A stretch of DNA of 64,000 bases from Pyrenophora tritici-repentis (GCF_003171515.1 NC_089397.1:806001-870000), one strand, 5' to 3'; numbered from the stretch's first letter, positions 21,090 to 33,894 are shown. Notes: generated from the sequence alone by a model not told the origin. Numbers and translations are program-made.

Positions 21090-21469
21090 ATGCGCTTTCT
21101 GAGTGTACTCGTTCTATCTTTTCTTGCAGGACTAGGAGGTGCACAAGCACCACCAGAAAAATCACCAGAACCTGTGGCGTTAGGTAGTATTAACTGTAAA
21201 GTCGCTCCATGGGTATGTATTTTTTTTATTAGAGTGTTAAAAGCTCTACCTACTATGATCATTATTGACGTAGGACATGGACAGGCGCCTCCAGGAAATT
21301 GCCATCCCGATGAGCGTATACAGTGTCAAAAGCAGTGCGACCGAGTAAGTTACATAGCTATTCTATATTATACTATTAGGATAGCTAATATTCTAAATAG
21401 TGCCATGTTAAGACGTTGCAATCATCATGGGTGAATCCGACTGGCCTTTGTGATTGCTACTGTGGTTGA
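21090..21469 (+). CDS. Small cysteine-rich secreted protein, candidate effector
   Basis: Three exons: 21090-21212, 21285-21344 and 21401-21469, 83 residues. Residues 1-20 are a clear signal peptide (MRFLSVLVLSFLAGLGGAQA). The ~63-residue mature part starts Pro-rich and has eight Cys, ending LCDCYCG. All three exons join in phase 0 with GTATGT and GTAAGT donors. For intron 1 I chose the ACAG acceptor at 21284 rather than TAG at 21273, because only it keeps the Cys-rich frame. Small size, secretion, even Cys number and a transposon-rich setting are the usual marks of fungal effector candidates. I recognise no homologue, and a role in host interaction is inference only. Confidence 0.6.
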
Positions 21470-23369
21470 TATAACTGTTAGGAGAGTAGCTTTTATAGCG
21501 CTGGCTACAAGAAGAACATCGCTGCTACATCTCTTTCTATTCACCACACTGCTCTTTAGCCCCCGCGCCAATGGAAGACTAGCTCTGAAATTGGAGTACG
21601 CAAAACACCACCCAAATTGTACAAGACCCATAGAAACTCCACAACGACCATCATACATAGAACGGCTTAGCCAAAGTCCTACATAGTCACCGACTGATAC
21701 AGGACTCTAATGGAAATATAATATTAATAATAATACAAGAAGAACATTAAGAATCCGCTCGGCGATAATTAGCTACAAATATGGCGGGTGCTCCCTAGCA
21801 CACTCGGCGTCTTCGAAAAAACCTGCAAAACCCGCTCACATTGTAGCTGTTTAAGCTACGTCCTGTCTATAGCCTGACCTAATTCTTCTAGCCACACGTA
21901 GTGAATATACCCATTACGTGCACCTATCTTCCCTGCTATCTCTGTGACAGCAGCTAGCACGAGCGAGTGTGTAATAGGCAAGAAGAACCTCTGCGTGTCT
22001 GGACTGTGAACCTGTATCGCGATAGTGTGTCTTTTCACTTAGAGACGCACCTTATGAGTGTACCTCCAATAGTTACCCTTAATACCACCCTTACAAACTA
22101 GTACCTTTACTGTCGCAAGCAGTTGTAGAGAGTCGGATTGCTGTATCTGTCCTAAAATGCTTCTAGAATCTTACCAAATAAAGAAAAGTGCCATTGGGGA
22201 TGGCACGTGGCGACTGACGAAAGCGGAGCCGCTTCGGACTGTCTTGCTGGGAACAAAGGTCGAAGTCTGGTCCTGGAATGTAAGACGCGAACGGTCATAT
22301 GGAGCCTGGCAACAACGTCCAAAGAACGTGTCGCCATACAATTTTAATAATTTGTTCTCTGCTTTCAACAACAGCAACATGATTGTTTTCCAGGCTTATC
22401 GATGGGTTACATGTATTGATACTCAGCTAGCTTCCAGTCACGTGCCTTCCAAGTCCACATGCAACTAGCACAGAGATTCTTTATTACCCACAGAATTTAC
22501 GGTAAGTTTCATGCACGACTGGTTTGAAAAAAAAAGTAAACACATGCAAAGCTAGTGAATGAAAGCGTTGCTGGGCTAACCACGCATCGTTTTCCGGTAG
22601 CGCCAAGCCTCCACGTTCCGGACTTACTGTGTTTGGTCCGTCTCGACTGTTTGCATTGCATCACACTTGTAATAACATGTGCATTTTTCACCGTTCTGCA
22701 GCCGCTGTTGATAACACAAAAGCCACAATCCTAGGCAGCGGTCTAAGTAGAGGCCAACCGGGGCGACCACGAAGTCCGGCATTTCAGGCGTGCCAGCATC
22801 GGATGAACAACTCCCCGCCTCAACGCTACATGATTCGGCGATCAGTATCGCACACATGCAGTATGTTTACGCCCTGGTAGCGTTTTCCATGTGAAGCTCC
22901 GACGGCGTACTTGATGCAGATTGTTGTTGGCAAATCTGACGAATTTGGAGCAGCTGGGCGGTGTAACGTGGGCTGAAGGCTTAACTAACGTAAGCTACAA
23001 TGTTACTTCGCCGTCATCACTTCGCGCATTGCAGCCCTACGTACCAAGACGTGAGCTTATTCCTGCGCTCACAGAATCGTGTGACGGGATTTTGGATCGA
23101 ATGTTGTCCCACAGTGGAAAAGGCGTCCCTTTGTTCTGCAACCATGTCGGATGAACAACTCCCTAGTCCGATTGTCAGGTCCAGCAGCCTGAACATGGAG
23201 CATGTATATCTTGAAATGATGTCTCTCTGGTAGCAAAACAAATACTCAGCCCAACAAGCAACACTTAGGCTGGAAAGTGTAACAACACAAGCAATATAAC
23301 GTCAGCATTGCATACACCCTCAGTATATATTCCAGCTTCAGTCGTACCTTATTCACAGCCTAAGTCAAA
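21470..23369. other. Gene-poor region, possible transposon remnants
   Basis: 1.9 kb without a convincing gene. A minus-strand 60-codon frame (22038-21856) and several frames at 22.1-23.2 kb have no family likeness. 21.7-21.8 kb is AT-rich. The last few hundred bases should hold the promoter of the MFS gene. Confidence 0.4.
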
Positions 23370-25157
23370 ATGCCATCCCCTTTATCGCAGTCCACCATGG
23401 TCGATTCCAAGCCAGAAGCACCCCAATCGTGGCCGTTGGGCGATGCAACAGCAGAGAACGTCAAAGCACCTAGCCCCGAGAAGTTTAAACCAGGATGGCG
23501 CTTCCTGGCTGCTTTTGGCAGTCTTTGCATCATAACACTCATGGCTGCACTAGACGCTACTTCGATATCAGTCGCACTTCCAGTATGTCCATAAACATTA
23601 GAGCTCTTTGAATATACTGACATGGTTTAGGTCATGGCCAAAGCACTAGGCGGAACTGCGATCGAGGCTTTCTGGAGCGGGACTGCCTTTTTGCTAACCT
23701 CTACTGTTTTTCAACCCATCCTCGGATCCTTTTCACATATTTTCGGAAGGAAGTCCTTGATATACATCAGCCTGGTTTTCTTCCTAATCGGATCGATCGT
23801 ACCCGGCCTGGCTGAGAACTTCACTGTGATCCTAGTTGGCCGATCTATCCAGGGTATCGGAGGTGGCGGCATACTATGTTTGACTGAAATGGTCATCGTC
23901 GATACTGTGCCTCTGCGTGAGCGAGGAAATTGGCTCAGCGTCTTCGGCGTCATGTGGGCACTTGGTACTGTTACAGGGCCTCTACTTGGTGAGTAACATG
24001 CCCTATGATGGTGGGATTATTGCTAATGGTCCTTAGGTGGTGGCTTCGCAGAGAAAGTTAGCTGGCGTTGGGTTTTCTACATCAATCTACCCTTCCTCGC
24101 CATTGGTGCTATTATGATTACAATCTTCCTCCAGCTCAATCAGAAACACGGCGCCTTCCTTAGCAAGCTCCGACAAGTCGACTGGATTGGCATGATACTG
24201 TTCGTCGCTTCCATGACTGGCTTTTTGATACCTGTCACTTGGGGCGGAGTTCAATATGCCTGGGATTCCTGGCATACGCTTGTGCCCCTCATCCTCTCTG
24301 CTGCAGGCTTGATTGCATTCATTGCATACATCGAGTTCTTTGCCCCCAACCCGCTCATTCGCACCTCGGTATTCAAGACCAAGTCGGCCGCAATACTCTA
24401 CACTTCTACAGTCATCCACGGCCTCATCCTGTGGAGTATTCTCTACTATCTGCCTTTATATTTTCAGGCCGTGAAGGGATATGGTCCTATACTCTCAGGA
24501 GTCGCAGTGTTCCCATGGACGTTCACTGTTGCACCAGCTTCCATTGCAACAGGCATTGCCATTGCCGTAACGGGTAAATACCGGTGGGCAAACCGCGCCG
24601 GATGGGTGATCACCACGTTGGGCATGGGCGTCTTGATCCTCCTCAAACCCAATACTTCCACTGTCTCGTGGATTTTCCTGAACCTAGTGGGCGGCATCGG
24701 AACGGGCGTGCTGTTCCCAGCTATGGCTTTGGCAGTGCAAGCTTCGGCGACTGCCAAAGACCAGGCCTACGCTGCGAACATGTTTTCTTTTCTTCGCGCC
24801 TTTGGTCAAACGCTGGGTGTCGCCATTGGCGGTGTCATCTTTCAGAACCAGATGAGAAAGAAGATGCTTACTTTTCCCCTCCTCGCTGATATGGCGGGCG
24901 AGTACTCCCGAGACGCTGCGGGTCTAGTCGGAATCATCCGGGATATGCCTGCCGGAGAGATGAAGGAACAACTCAGGGAAAGTTACACGGACGCGCTCAA
25001 GTACATATGGATTGTTATGTTGGCGTTCAGCGCTGTGGCCTTGCTTGGCAGCTGGTTCATTGAGGCTTACGATATGAACATGGAAAACGAGACGGAGATG
25101 GGATTTGTCGATAAGGATAGGGTTGCCGATGTGGAGAAGAAACAGCCGGTCGCATGA
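23370..25157 (+). CDS. MFS drug/toxin efflux-type transporter (DHA2, 14-span)
   Basis: Three exons: 23370-23582, 23631-23988 and 24037-25157, 563 residues. After a ~45-residue polar N terminus come about 14 hydrophobic segments. Family marks: ALDATSISVALP in span 1 (motif D1 of DHA2), FGRKSLIYIS after span 2 (motif A), GRSIQGIGGGGI (motif B), GVMWALGTVTGPLLGG across intron 2 (motif C, antiporter), and SWRWVFYINLP. The C terminus is cytosolic and charged. The family exports drugs, toxins or metabolites in exchange for protons; the substrate is unknown. No biosynthetic cluster genes are adjacent. An alternative start (MVDSKPEAP) lies nine codons in. Confidence 0.92.
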
Positions 25158-27046
25158 GGCTAGATGTATGGTGGGACGATGAGATCTTTTACGGCATCAG
25201 CGTGGCGCTGGGAGCCAGCTTGGATATAGAAAAGACGTGATGGTAGATGGCATATTGGAACTAGGTTATGGTAGTATAGTAATGTATAGATTCTCATTCT
25301 TTATTTGCTTCATTCGCCGTGCGGCTCGCAACCATGGCAACATTTGGCTTGCTTGCGCATGAATGCACAGTCACGATGTTTTGCAGCGCGAACGCCACAG
25401 TTTCCGCGCCTCGCGTCTGGTGCAATCAGCACATACATTAGACGACGCACCTCGTGGCTATTTTGGTGCACGCGGGCCGGACATGGGCGGAACTGTACAG
25501 TTCTGGTTCCGCTGAGACGAGGCTAGGCATCGACGGTTGGGCCTTGGAAGCGGCCAGGATGCATTGTGAAACACGCTGTCAACGGGCGTGACAGCGATAC
25601 GGGCAGGGCTTGCAAGAGAGCCGAGACGGCGGCGTTGCGTCACGATTTTGACAGGTCATGACGGCGATCAACCGCACTTTGATATAGCGGGGATGACATT
25701 GATTGATTGCGATGGCGTAGCGCACTGATTGCAGTGACTTTGTTGGACTGGCAAGATTGCGACGTAGCGATAGTGTCAACATGGAGCAAGGCGGAAATTG
25801 GTACAATCACCATGGGCCGATGTTGCAGGTGGGGTTCAGATGTGGCCTCAGGCTTCAATGCCGCGCCGCAAGGGTGCTGGAGGCGAGACTCGAAAGGTGC
25901 GATGTGAGCTCATCGTGACATGAATACGAGACGGGTGGCATGATGTCAAGAAAGAGACGGGCGGGTGCAGGCGTACAAAGCGTTTTAAAGAGCGTGGTAC
26001 TACCCCGGCCACAAAGAAGACGGGAGTTGTAGCGGGCAAGGTACGGTACATTTGGATGCACTGCCCTGCAGCGGCTATGTAGCGGACATTACTTATCATG
26101 GGTAAAGGGGGCGTGTGGCTCGGCACGGGAGAGAGACAAAGGCCAAGTCGTCTTTATTTTTCGCTGCCAACGGTTCTCCCAGACGACCAGCGTGGCGAGG
26201 CTTGCAGCACAGGATTGTCGAAGCGGAGGGGAATTTGATTTCTAGGCGTGTTGGTGCCATCGAATTGATCGAATTGACATTCACCGTCGCCCGTTCACAG
26301 GCGCGCTACTGCAGGCTCTAGGCCTAGTGCTCACTAGAGTGCATTCCACACCAATCAGACGACGTCGCTCGGCCAACTCGGCCCACGGCGTCCGTCAGCA
26401 GCATCAGCGCATCCGGGCCCGACAGTTTTGCGGTCGCAGCTCTGGTCCCAGACGCCCCTTTGACGCGGTCGACGGCTTCTCGGGCAAGACTCTCTCCCAA
26501 AAGCAGTGTCACAACGGGAAGGCGGCGCCCATACACCCTCTCTTCCAACGCGTATCCCTCACCTCAGTCATTCGTTTCAGAAGCCAGAAAACCACAAACC
26601 ACACCAAACGCCGCTGCACACGGCACCTAATATACCCCCCTACCACAATCACACACACGCTTTCACCGTGCGCCAAGAAACACTGCCCCGGCCGCTCCTC
26701 GCCCGCGAAAGCCTTGGATTGCAGCTGCGACCGACACGCAAGCCCGTCGTACCTGCTGTCTCTACCTAATAACGTCCTTCCCCAACGGCCCTGCGCGCGC
26801 CCTCGCCACGCTCACCGCCCGTGACGCCATCTCAACGGGAAGCTGCTCGCTGCTTACGTCCAGCTCACCCAATCCAACAACAATCGCGACTACCCTGCGC
26901 AACCTGCACCTTCCGCCCCGTCCACGACGCCCGTCCGTCCGCTCGTCTCCATGCCTACCGTGCCTCACCCTCCTTCATAACAATCGCTCTCGACACTCGT
27001 ATACGATACACTATTATTTCCACCGACCTTGCTACCCATCGCTGCC
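25158..27046. other. Intergenic, no gene seen
   Basis: 1.9 kb between the MFS gene and RAX2. The right half (26.5-27.04 kb) is C-rich on the plus strand with CACACAC and CCAC runs, as in long fungal 5' leaders. No coding unit or RNA gene is recognised. Confidence 0.45.
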
Positions 27047-30000
27047 ATGAAGGAGTCTTTCGCTGCCCTTCTGCGCACCGCGGCTGGCAAGCTCGCCCTC
27101 TCACTGCTGGTGGCCTCGCAAACAACTGCATACACGTTCAAGCAGGTTCCAAGCCCTAATCTCAACCTAGACGACCTAGGCAGGATAGCTTTCACTGGAG
27201 ACTTCGACTCAATATCATTATACCAGTATGAAGGTCAAAGCCAACAGTACCCCGGCCGCAACGGCGCACTGCTTTCCCGCTATCCCAATGGCGTCTTTGC
27301 GACAATCAACGTCACCGATGCCGACATCAAGGCCATGTGTTCTCTGCAAGTCAATGGCGCCGAACGAGTAGTGTTTGCAGGAAACTTTACTGGAGTTGGC
27401 GACATGCCCACGCCCGGAGGTATTGCGCTGCTTGACCCCGCCAATGGTAATGTCCAGGCCGTCGAAGGCCTCACTGGCTCCATCAATGCCCTCTACTGTG
27501 ATAGAGACGGTGGTCAGGTCTATGTTGGAGGAAGCCTCTCGGGCGCCAATTCGACCAACGCGCTCCTGTGGAAGGACGGCTGGAAATCACTGTCATTCAA
27601 TGGCTTTAATGGTCCTGTGCACTCCATCACCCGAGCTTCTAATAACAACATAATATTCGGTGGAGAGTTCAATGGCTTGGGCGGAAACGCGTCGACTGCG
27701 GCTAGCGAGAACAACACCCAGACCATTCCCATTTCCAACGCGGATATCACAGCTCAGACCAGTTCCGGTCTCGATGGCTTATCAGATCCCAAGAGCATTG
27801 CCTGCAAGCCCGACTTCACAACCCAGGGCCCCGGCTCTACCTGGCTGTTGGCAGATCGCTCACCTGGATTTTGGAGAGCCAACTTTGGCTTCGGTTTCGA
27901 GCCAACCAGCTTGAGGATTTTCAACACGAATTTCCAGGGCCGTGGCAGCAAGACCTTCCGCTTCACAGCACTTCCAGACGGTGGCATCTTGAACTTGACT
28001 TATACCGACCCAACCAGTGGACGAAAGGCCTTTTGTGATGCCAAATGCCCCCTGCCAGAGGGCAACACTACCGCCCAGGACTTTACCTTTGTCAACGTCG
28101 TCGGAATGAACGCTTTCAGGCTCGACATCTCAGACTGGTGGGGCGCCGGTGCTGGTCTTAACGGCATCCAGCTTTTCCAGGATGGTAAGTGACTGCATCG
28201 ATTTACCTGTTCCTGCTTGGCAATACTAACCTCTGCAGCTATGTACTCGTATGCAGTTAATGACTTCAATGAACCTCAAAACTGCGGCCCTACGGCGTCA
28301 AGGTCGACATCGACTACGACTGGCTCATGGGAAGTTACACCATCACAACAGAGCTTCTCTGAGTACCTCACGACTGTCCTGCAGGGTAGCCCTATCGACA
28401 CCACTTCGACAAGTGTATCATTCCTCCCTGATGTCAGACAGTCTGGTAATTACTCGGTCACCATCTATACGCCTGGATGTCAGGGCGATGGCACATGTGG
28501 TACCCGCGGTCGAGTAAATGTAACAGCAGTCATGAACGGTGAAAGCCAGAGCCACGAGCTCTGGCAAACAAACAACTTCGACAAGTACGATGAAGTCTAC
28601 AACGGCTTCATCGATGCCACCAAGGCCTTCCGCCCGCAAGTCATCCTTCAACCATCAGCCGGACAGGGACCTGGCCCCTTGACTGTTGTCGCACAGAGGG
28701 TGCGCTTCACTCTTCTGAAAGCTACCTCTGGCAACCTGAATGGCCTTTTCGAATTCCAGCCCGGAAAAACAGTGGACGCAGACAACCTTTCTGATTCAGT
28801 CATCAACGCTGCTGGTGCCAGCCTTAGGCCTCGGGAGAAGGCTCTCGTCACTAGCATCGCTAGTGGTGACCAAACCCTGTACGTTGGCGGATCTTTCAAC
28901 AGCACTGATGATCGCAACAACATCTTCTCCATCCGACAGGGCGCCAGGGGGCCTACTGCCCTTCCTGGCAAAGGACTGAACAACCAGGTCATGACCCTGT
29001 TCCACAACGACAGCACGCTATATGTTGGTGGTAACTTCACCAATACAGCAGATAACAGCGTCTCCGGTCTTGGTGGAGTTGCTGCCTTCTCTAACAACGA
29101 ATGGCGGCCTCTTGGAGCTGGTGTTGATGGTGTCGTTCTCTACCTGGTACCGTTCACGCTCAACATCACGGAAAACACCCCTGAAGATGTTCTCGCTGTC
29201 AGCGGCTTCTTTAGCCGTGTGAACGCGTTTGGCAACAACCCCAGCACGAGTGTCAATGACTTCGCAGTCTGGGTCCCTTCTCGTGCTAACTGGCTGCATA
29301 ACCTCGAGTTTCACTCTCTCGCCATGTCGGGTCGACTGATGACATTCACCAACGTTCCAGGAAGCGATCCTTGGTACGGTGGATCAGTATCTTCTGGTGC
29401 TCTTCTTGCAAGTGGTACTGCTGAGCTAGAGGATGGAAATGGCTTGTCACTCCATGCATTCCCTGTCAAGATCGAGGCACAACAGCAACAAACCTCTACT
29501 CGCAAGAGAGCCATCATTGACGGAGAGAACTTGAACACCACTGGAGTCCGCACTGGTACCTTTTACAAGGAGAACGGTCTCAACAAGACTATCCTTGCTG
29601 GTCATTTCGCCACCACGGGTGCAGACAAGCGGAACATCACCAACGTCATCATTATTGATGGCAATGACTCTAACAAGATTACTGGCTTTGACGACGAGCT
29701 GGATGCTAATTCTACTTTTGCGGCCGTTGCTGTGTTGAACAACATCTTGTACGCCGGTGGTATGATCAGCGGCCGACTCAGGAATGATCGTATTGCTGGT
29801 ATCGTCGCCTATGACCTCACCAAAGACGCTTTCACTAGCGTTCAGCCGCCGCCGCTTCAGGGTGTGAACGTCACGGTGAACGCTATCGCGCCACGACCAA
29901 AGTCCAAGGACGTTTACGTGGCTGGTCAATTCCAGTCTGCCGGAGCCTTGAGCTGTGCTGCCATGTGCATATGGAACACCGATCGTAACCAGTGGACTGC

Positions 30001-30796
30001 CCCCGGCAACGGCTTGATCGGCAAGGTTACTTCTCTGACCTGGGTTGGCGATACCAAGTTACTCATCGTCGGCAACCTCACCTCAGGTAACAATCAGACC
30101 AGGATCATGACATTCGACTCGACCAGCAACCAGTTCACAGAGATCCCCGGTGCCAGTGGTCTTCCTGGGCCAGTCACTGCCCTCACTATTGCGAACAGGG
30201 AAGGAGACCAGTTCTGGGCTGCCGGTCAGGGCAGTGATGGCAAGACTTTCCTGCAACGATTTGATGGTAGCAAGTGGGTATCTGCCGACGAATCTATCTT
30301 CGGCCGCCAGACCGACATCCGCGGTATCCAAGTGCTCACCTTGTCTGAGGACCACGCGGATTCCAACATCATCGACGCCAACCAAGATCTCCTGCTCATG
30401 GGTCAGATTAACATCACTACATTTGGTACGGCTTCTGCTGCACTTTTCGACGGCACTTCCCTGATGCCATTCCTGCTGGCCACCAAGGGCCAGGATGGTG
30501 AAACAGAGCCAGGGAGCTTGTCTTCCATTTTCGTGGAGAACCCTAATTCATTCTTCAGACAGGCGAACAAGCACCTCGCGCTCTGGGCCATTGTCCTCAT
30601 TGGTCTCGCTATTGCTCTCCTACTCACATTCCTGCTTGTGGTCATTGGCATAGTCGTCGAATGGTTCCGCAAAAGGTCGCAAGGCTATTCCCCTGCCCCG
30701 ACATCGTACAACAGCGACCGGCTAGGCAACGTAGGACGCGTGCCACCGGAGCAACTATTCGGGACCCTGTCACGCCCCAGAGCTCCGGCAATATAG
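27047..30796 (+). CDS. RAX2: Cell polarity protein Rax2
   Basis: Two exons: 27047-28184 and 28239-30796, 1231 residues, the normal length. It opens with a signal peptide (LALSLLVASQTTAYTF). A very long extracellular part follows, with repeated beta-propeller (kelch-like) units of the type YVGGSFN, YVGGNFTN and AGGMISG and many N-glycosylation sites. One membrane span (ALWAIVLIGLAIALLLTFLLV) comes near residue ~1175, then a short cytosolic tail with the family ending RVPPEQLFGTL. In yeast Rax2 with Rax1 marks previous division sites for bipolar budding; in hyphae it acts at the growing tip. I start at MKESFAALLR; an in-frame Met 6 codons upstream is possible. Confidence 0.92.
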
Positions 30797-32075
30797 GCGA
30801 GGACATTCAGCTTGATCAGATTACCGCGGGTCCTTCATCTTCGCAGACTGGCGCACAACCTGCACCCAGGCCCCAAAATACAGAAAGGCCACTGAGTAGT
30901 TCGGCCTACTACTCATTCGACTTCTAATACCACAATTCGCGATTCTAATGGGAACTTAAAGCGAAGAGTCTACGACGAGAAACTTCCACACTGGCGACAC
31001 AACGGTCGACTCACGCACTTGAGTCGAGCTGCGAAGCAACCGAAATCATCACGAGGCCAGCGCCTAGTTCTACGCATATGACTATTGCGTGGAGGAACGC
31101 TTGTTCACGCCATTGCCATGTGCGTTGGACCTTCAGTCAGATCTTCCGTTACATCTTTCATTGCATGTGTAGTTGTCACACATTGTGATTATGGGTGGTT
31201 TTTTCTGTTTTACTTTCTTGCGTCGGACTCATGGAGCCCGATGATACTTCTTTCGAGCGTGTTTGACGACTTCGACTCCTGCAGTCCTGATGGTCTTTTT
31301 TTTCAGTGTGTTTGATACCACGCGGCTAGCGCATCATCGCAGCCCCAAGATTTTCTTTTTTTTATCTTCTTCCTCTGCACTGTGCGTTTCATTCTAAACT
31401 GTGAGAGAAATTATTTCCTTGCGTTAGGAGCGTGCTTTGCACTTGCGCTCCTCGTGCGGTAATGTGTGGTACCGGTGAATCAGATCGTAATTCAGTGAGT
31501 GAGCGAGTGCGTGTATCGATGTGGGGTGGTGGAGCTAGGTGCTTACTAGTCGCGCAGTAGTGAGAGGTTGCAGTCGGTGTATATTTTGTATAGATGCGCA
31601 ATGCGAGCGTAGGAGCAGGAGCAGAGGTTTCTGATGTATCTACAGCATGGAGTGGAGTTGTAATCAAGAGTAGCCTTTGAATCTCCTCATCTTAATATCG
31701 TCCGTGAGGTGCAAGTTCTTTGATTGTTCCACCCAAACGCATATAACAGCTTTTGTCGTATCTACCACATAACAACATTTACAGCATATATCTCGCTGTC
31801 GAGCACCTTTCTTCCCTCTATCTATTAACATGCTAATCATCTTCAATTCTTCTTCGATGACCAAGGATACCATCTTATTCAACCTGAACAGATCCAAGTG
31901 AAAAATTAGGAGCTCGAAAGCTCATAACGAACATCCTCTATTATAACCATACATTCAAGTACAGGGATAGTACCTTAACTGCTTGCTTATATTGTTGCTA
32001 CAACGAAACTGCGTTGAAAAAACCTGCTGCTAAGCATTGACATCACTTACATATACCTTTATAACCATATACCCA
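30797..32075. other. Intergenic, no gene seen
   Basis: 1.3 kb between convergent genes. A frame overlapping the RAX2 end continues to 30927 but is out of phase with the protein. T-rich tracts occur near 31.2-31.4 kb. Nothing else recognised. Confidence 0.45.
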
Positions 32076-32693
32076 TCAACGCAAAAACCCCAACCGAACC
32101 CGTTCCCCCAACTCCTCCCTCATGATCTTCTCCAACTTCTCCCTCCCCTTCCTCATCCTGACCGAATCAGCAAACCCCACCGACCTAATAACCACCTCCC
32201 TCAACCCACCCAACCCCTTCAAAAACCCCAATTCAAACTCCACCCCCCTAAAATACATCCACCGCAACCTATTCCTCATCATCATACTATCCACCACCAC
32301 TATCTCAATCGCCCGCAACTGCACGGGCAACAGCCTCTTCCGCAGAACCGCGATATCCGTGTTTAGCCCCCGGGGAAAGGGGCAAGAGTAGTACCAGAAA
32401 TGGTTTAGCGAAAACGTCAACAGACGGCTTTCTTTGTATGTGTTGCGGCATACGAGTTGGAGGTTGAGGGAGGCGGTGGGTTGGCCTGAGGTGATGTAGG
32501 CTAGGCAGTCGTATATTACGTATGTGTATATTTTGTTTCGGAGCTCGGGGGGTAGACGCAGGAGAGGGGAGGTTAGGGCGTTTCGGTGGGTGCTGGGAGT
32601 GAGTTAGGAAAGATGGGTTGGGAGGGGGTTGTGTGCGAGAGGGGCGAGGACGTACAGGGCTATTTCTGTAGGGCTGAGTGGTGTAGCGTCCAT
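32076..32693 (-). CDS. 2EXR-domain protein (first of a tandem pair)
   Basis: Two exons: 32693-32656 (38 bp) and 32592-32076, 184 residues, joined by a phase-2 intron with a GTACGT donor and CTAAC branch site. The second exon starts THRNALTSPLLRLPPELRNKIY, the 2EXR signature, followed by LQLVCRNTYKESR and a basic C-terminal half with MREELGERVRLGFLR. Function is unknown, as for most of this family. A longer frame running through the intron to 33035 is not the gene: it lacks the signature in phase and ends before it. Confidence 0.68.
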
Positions 32694-33189
32694 TAGGCCG
32701 TTGGCGAGGTAGCGCACTTTTCGGGGGTAGAAGATACGATTCCGTATGTCGCGGACTGTCATGCGGACAGTGGCGAAGAAGTGTTTTACATCGTGCATGA
32801 TGCGAGCTATGAAGACTTTAAGTAGCGCGTTGGGTATTATGCCTTGCTTGGGTATGGCTTGGAATATCTCCTTAGGAGTAGGGCAAGATCTGACGTCGGT
32901 TTTGGTGCCATGACTTCCTGCAGTTATGTGTGTTATTTCAATCAACTCTGGAGAAAGGAAAATATTGTGGCGGGAAACGGAGGATGGGTTCAGGATGAGA
33001 GTCAATATCTGGTAGCGAGTAATCGGGTCGCCCACAACAACAAACCAGGCTGAGAAAAATTATCATCGAACTGGAACAGCTCATTACTGTGTGCCCGTAC
33101 CTTTGTTATTTCGTATTTGGACTTCTTGCTACATAGCTATCAATGGTATGCTAAACACAATATGCACCATTGGCGGAAATATCTCGAAG

Positions 33190-33894
33190 TTACCTAGAAA
33201 GAAGCGAATCATCAGAATCATCAAGGGGGAATACGCATGAATCAATAATGATTTCGAGATCACCCCTTCCCCATATCCTCTTCAGTTCATTCTTGATAGC
33301 CCCCACCCTCTCAGGATCCACAGGACACATACCATCACAAACGCACGACACGGTCACAGACTCTAGGCGCGTAAATGATCTCAAAGGACTCTTCTCCCAG
33401 CCGTTGCAAAAAATCTGGATCCTCCTCACAGCAGCCTTCTGCGCCGGCAATCTGCGTTTCAACCACGCTTTAAAAGGCGCATGTTCGTAGAACCAGAACA
33501 CATTGACGGTGTAAGCCATCAAGCAGATTTCAGCGTGTATCTGTCTGCAGACTCGTAATATGCTGGCTTCGGGGTACTCGTCGATCGGCTCGTCGTAGAA
33601 CACTTTGCCAATGTAGACTTTGTCGACGGAGACAACGTGAGTCCATATTCTGTTCCGGATCTCTGCGGGTAGACACAGCAGCATGGATGTTTCGACATTT
33701 TTTGGGCTCTATCGTATTTGATTAGAATGTTTCGTGATATGATGATAGGGCACTTACATTGCGAGGTAGTGGCTGTTCGGTGTGGCACCAAGCACGCCTT
33801 TTTGGAGTGTTCGCGTGCTCATTTGCTCTCTGGCTGCTTGTGTCTTTGCAATACGCTCAGGTTGGCGGCGCGTGCCGTGTCCTAGCGTAGACAT
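33190..33894 (-). CDS. 2EXR-domain protein (second of a tandem pair)
   Basis: Two exons: 33894-33758 and 33706-33190, 217 residues, with a phase-2 intron of 51 bp. The first exon gives a basic, Gln/Arg-rich N terminus (MSTLGHGTRRQPERIAK). The second carries MLLCLPAEIRNRIWTHVVSV and the (I)LRVCRQIHAE block, both typical of 2EXR proteins, then a region ending DDSDDSLLSR. It is ~500 bp upstream of the other copy, in the same orientation. The two proteins are far apart in sequence, so the duplication would be old. Confidence 0.72.

Noticed and set aside
22624..23241. Two minus-strand frames sharing GSCSSD as a possible duplicated gene
   Set aside because: The shared word is too short, and neither frame has a start context or composition typical of a gene.
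30661..30927. C-terminal extension of Rax2
   Set aside because: The conserved ending PPEQLFGTL is followed in frame by a stop at 30796; the longer frame is out of phase.
32037..32391. Pro- and Asn-rich plus-strand frames over 32.0-32.4 kb
   Set aside because: They are antisense shadows of the 2EXR gene on the minus strand.
32604..33035. A separate 143-residue minus-strand protein
   Set aside because: Its last part is the first exon and intron of the 2EXR gene read in one frame; the upstream part has no family likeness.
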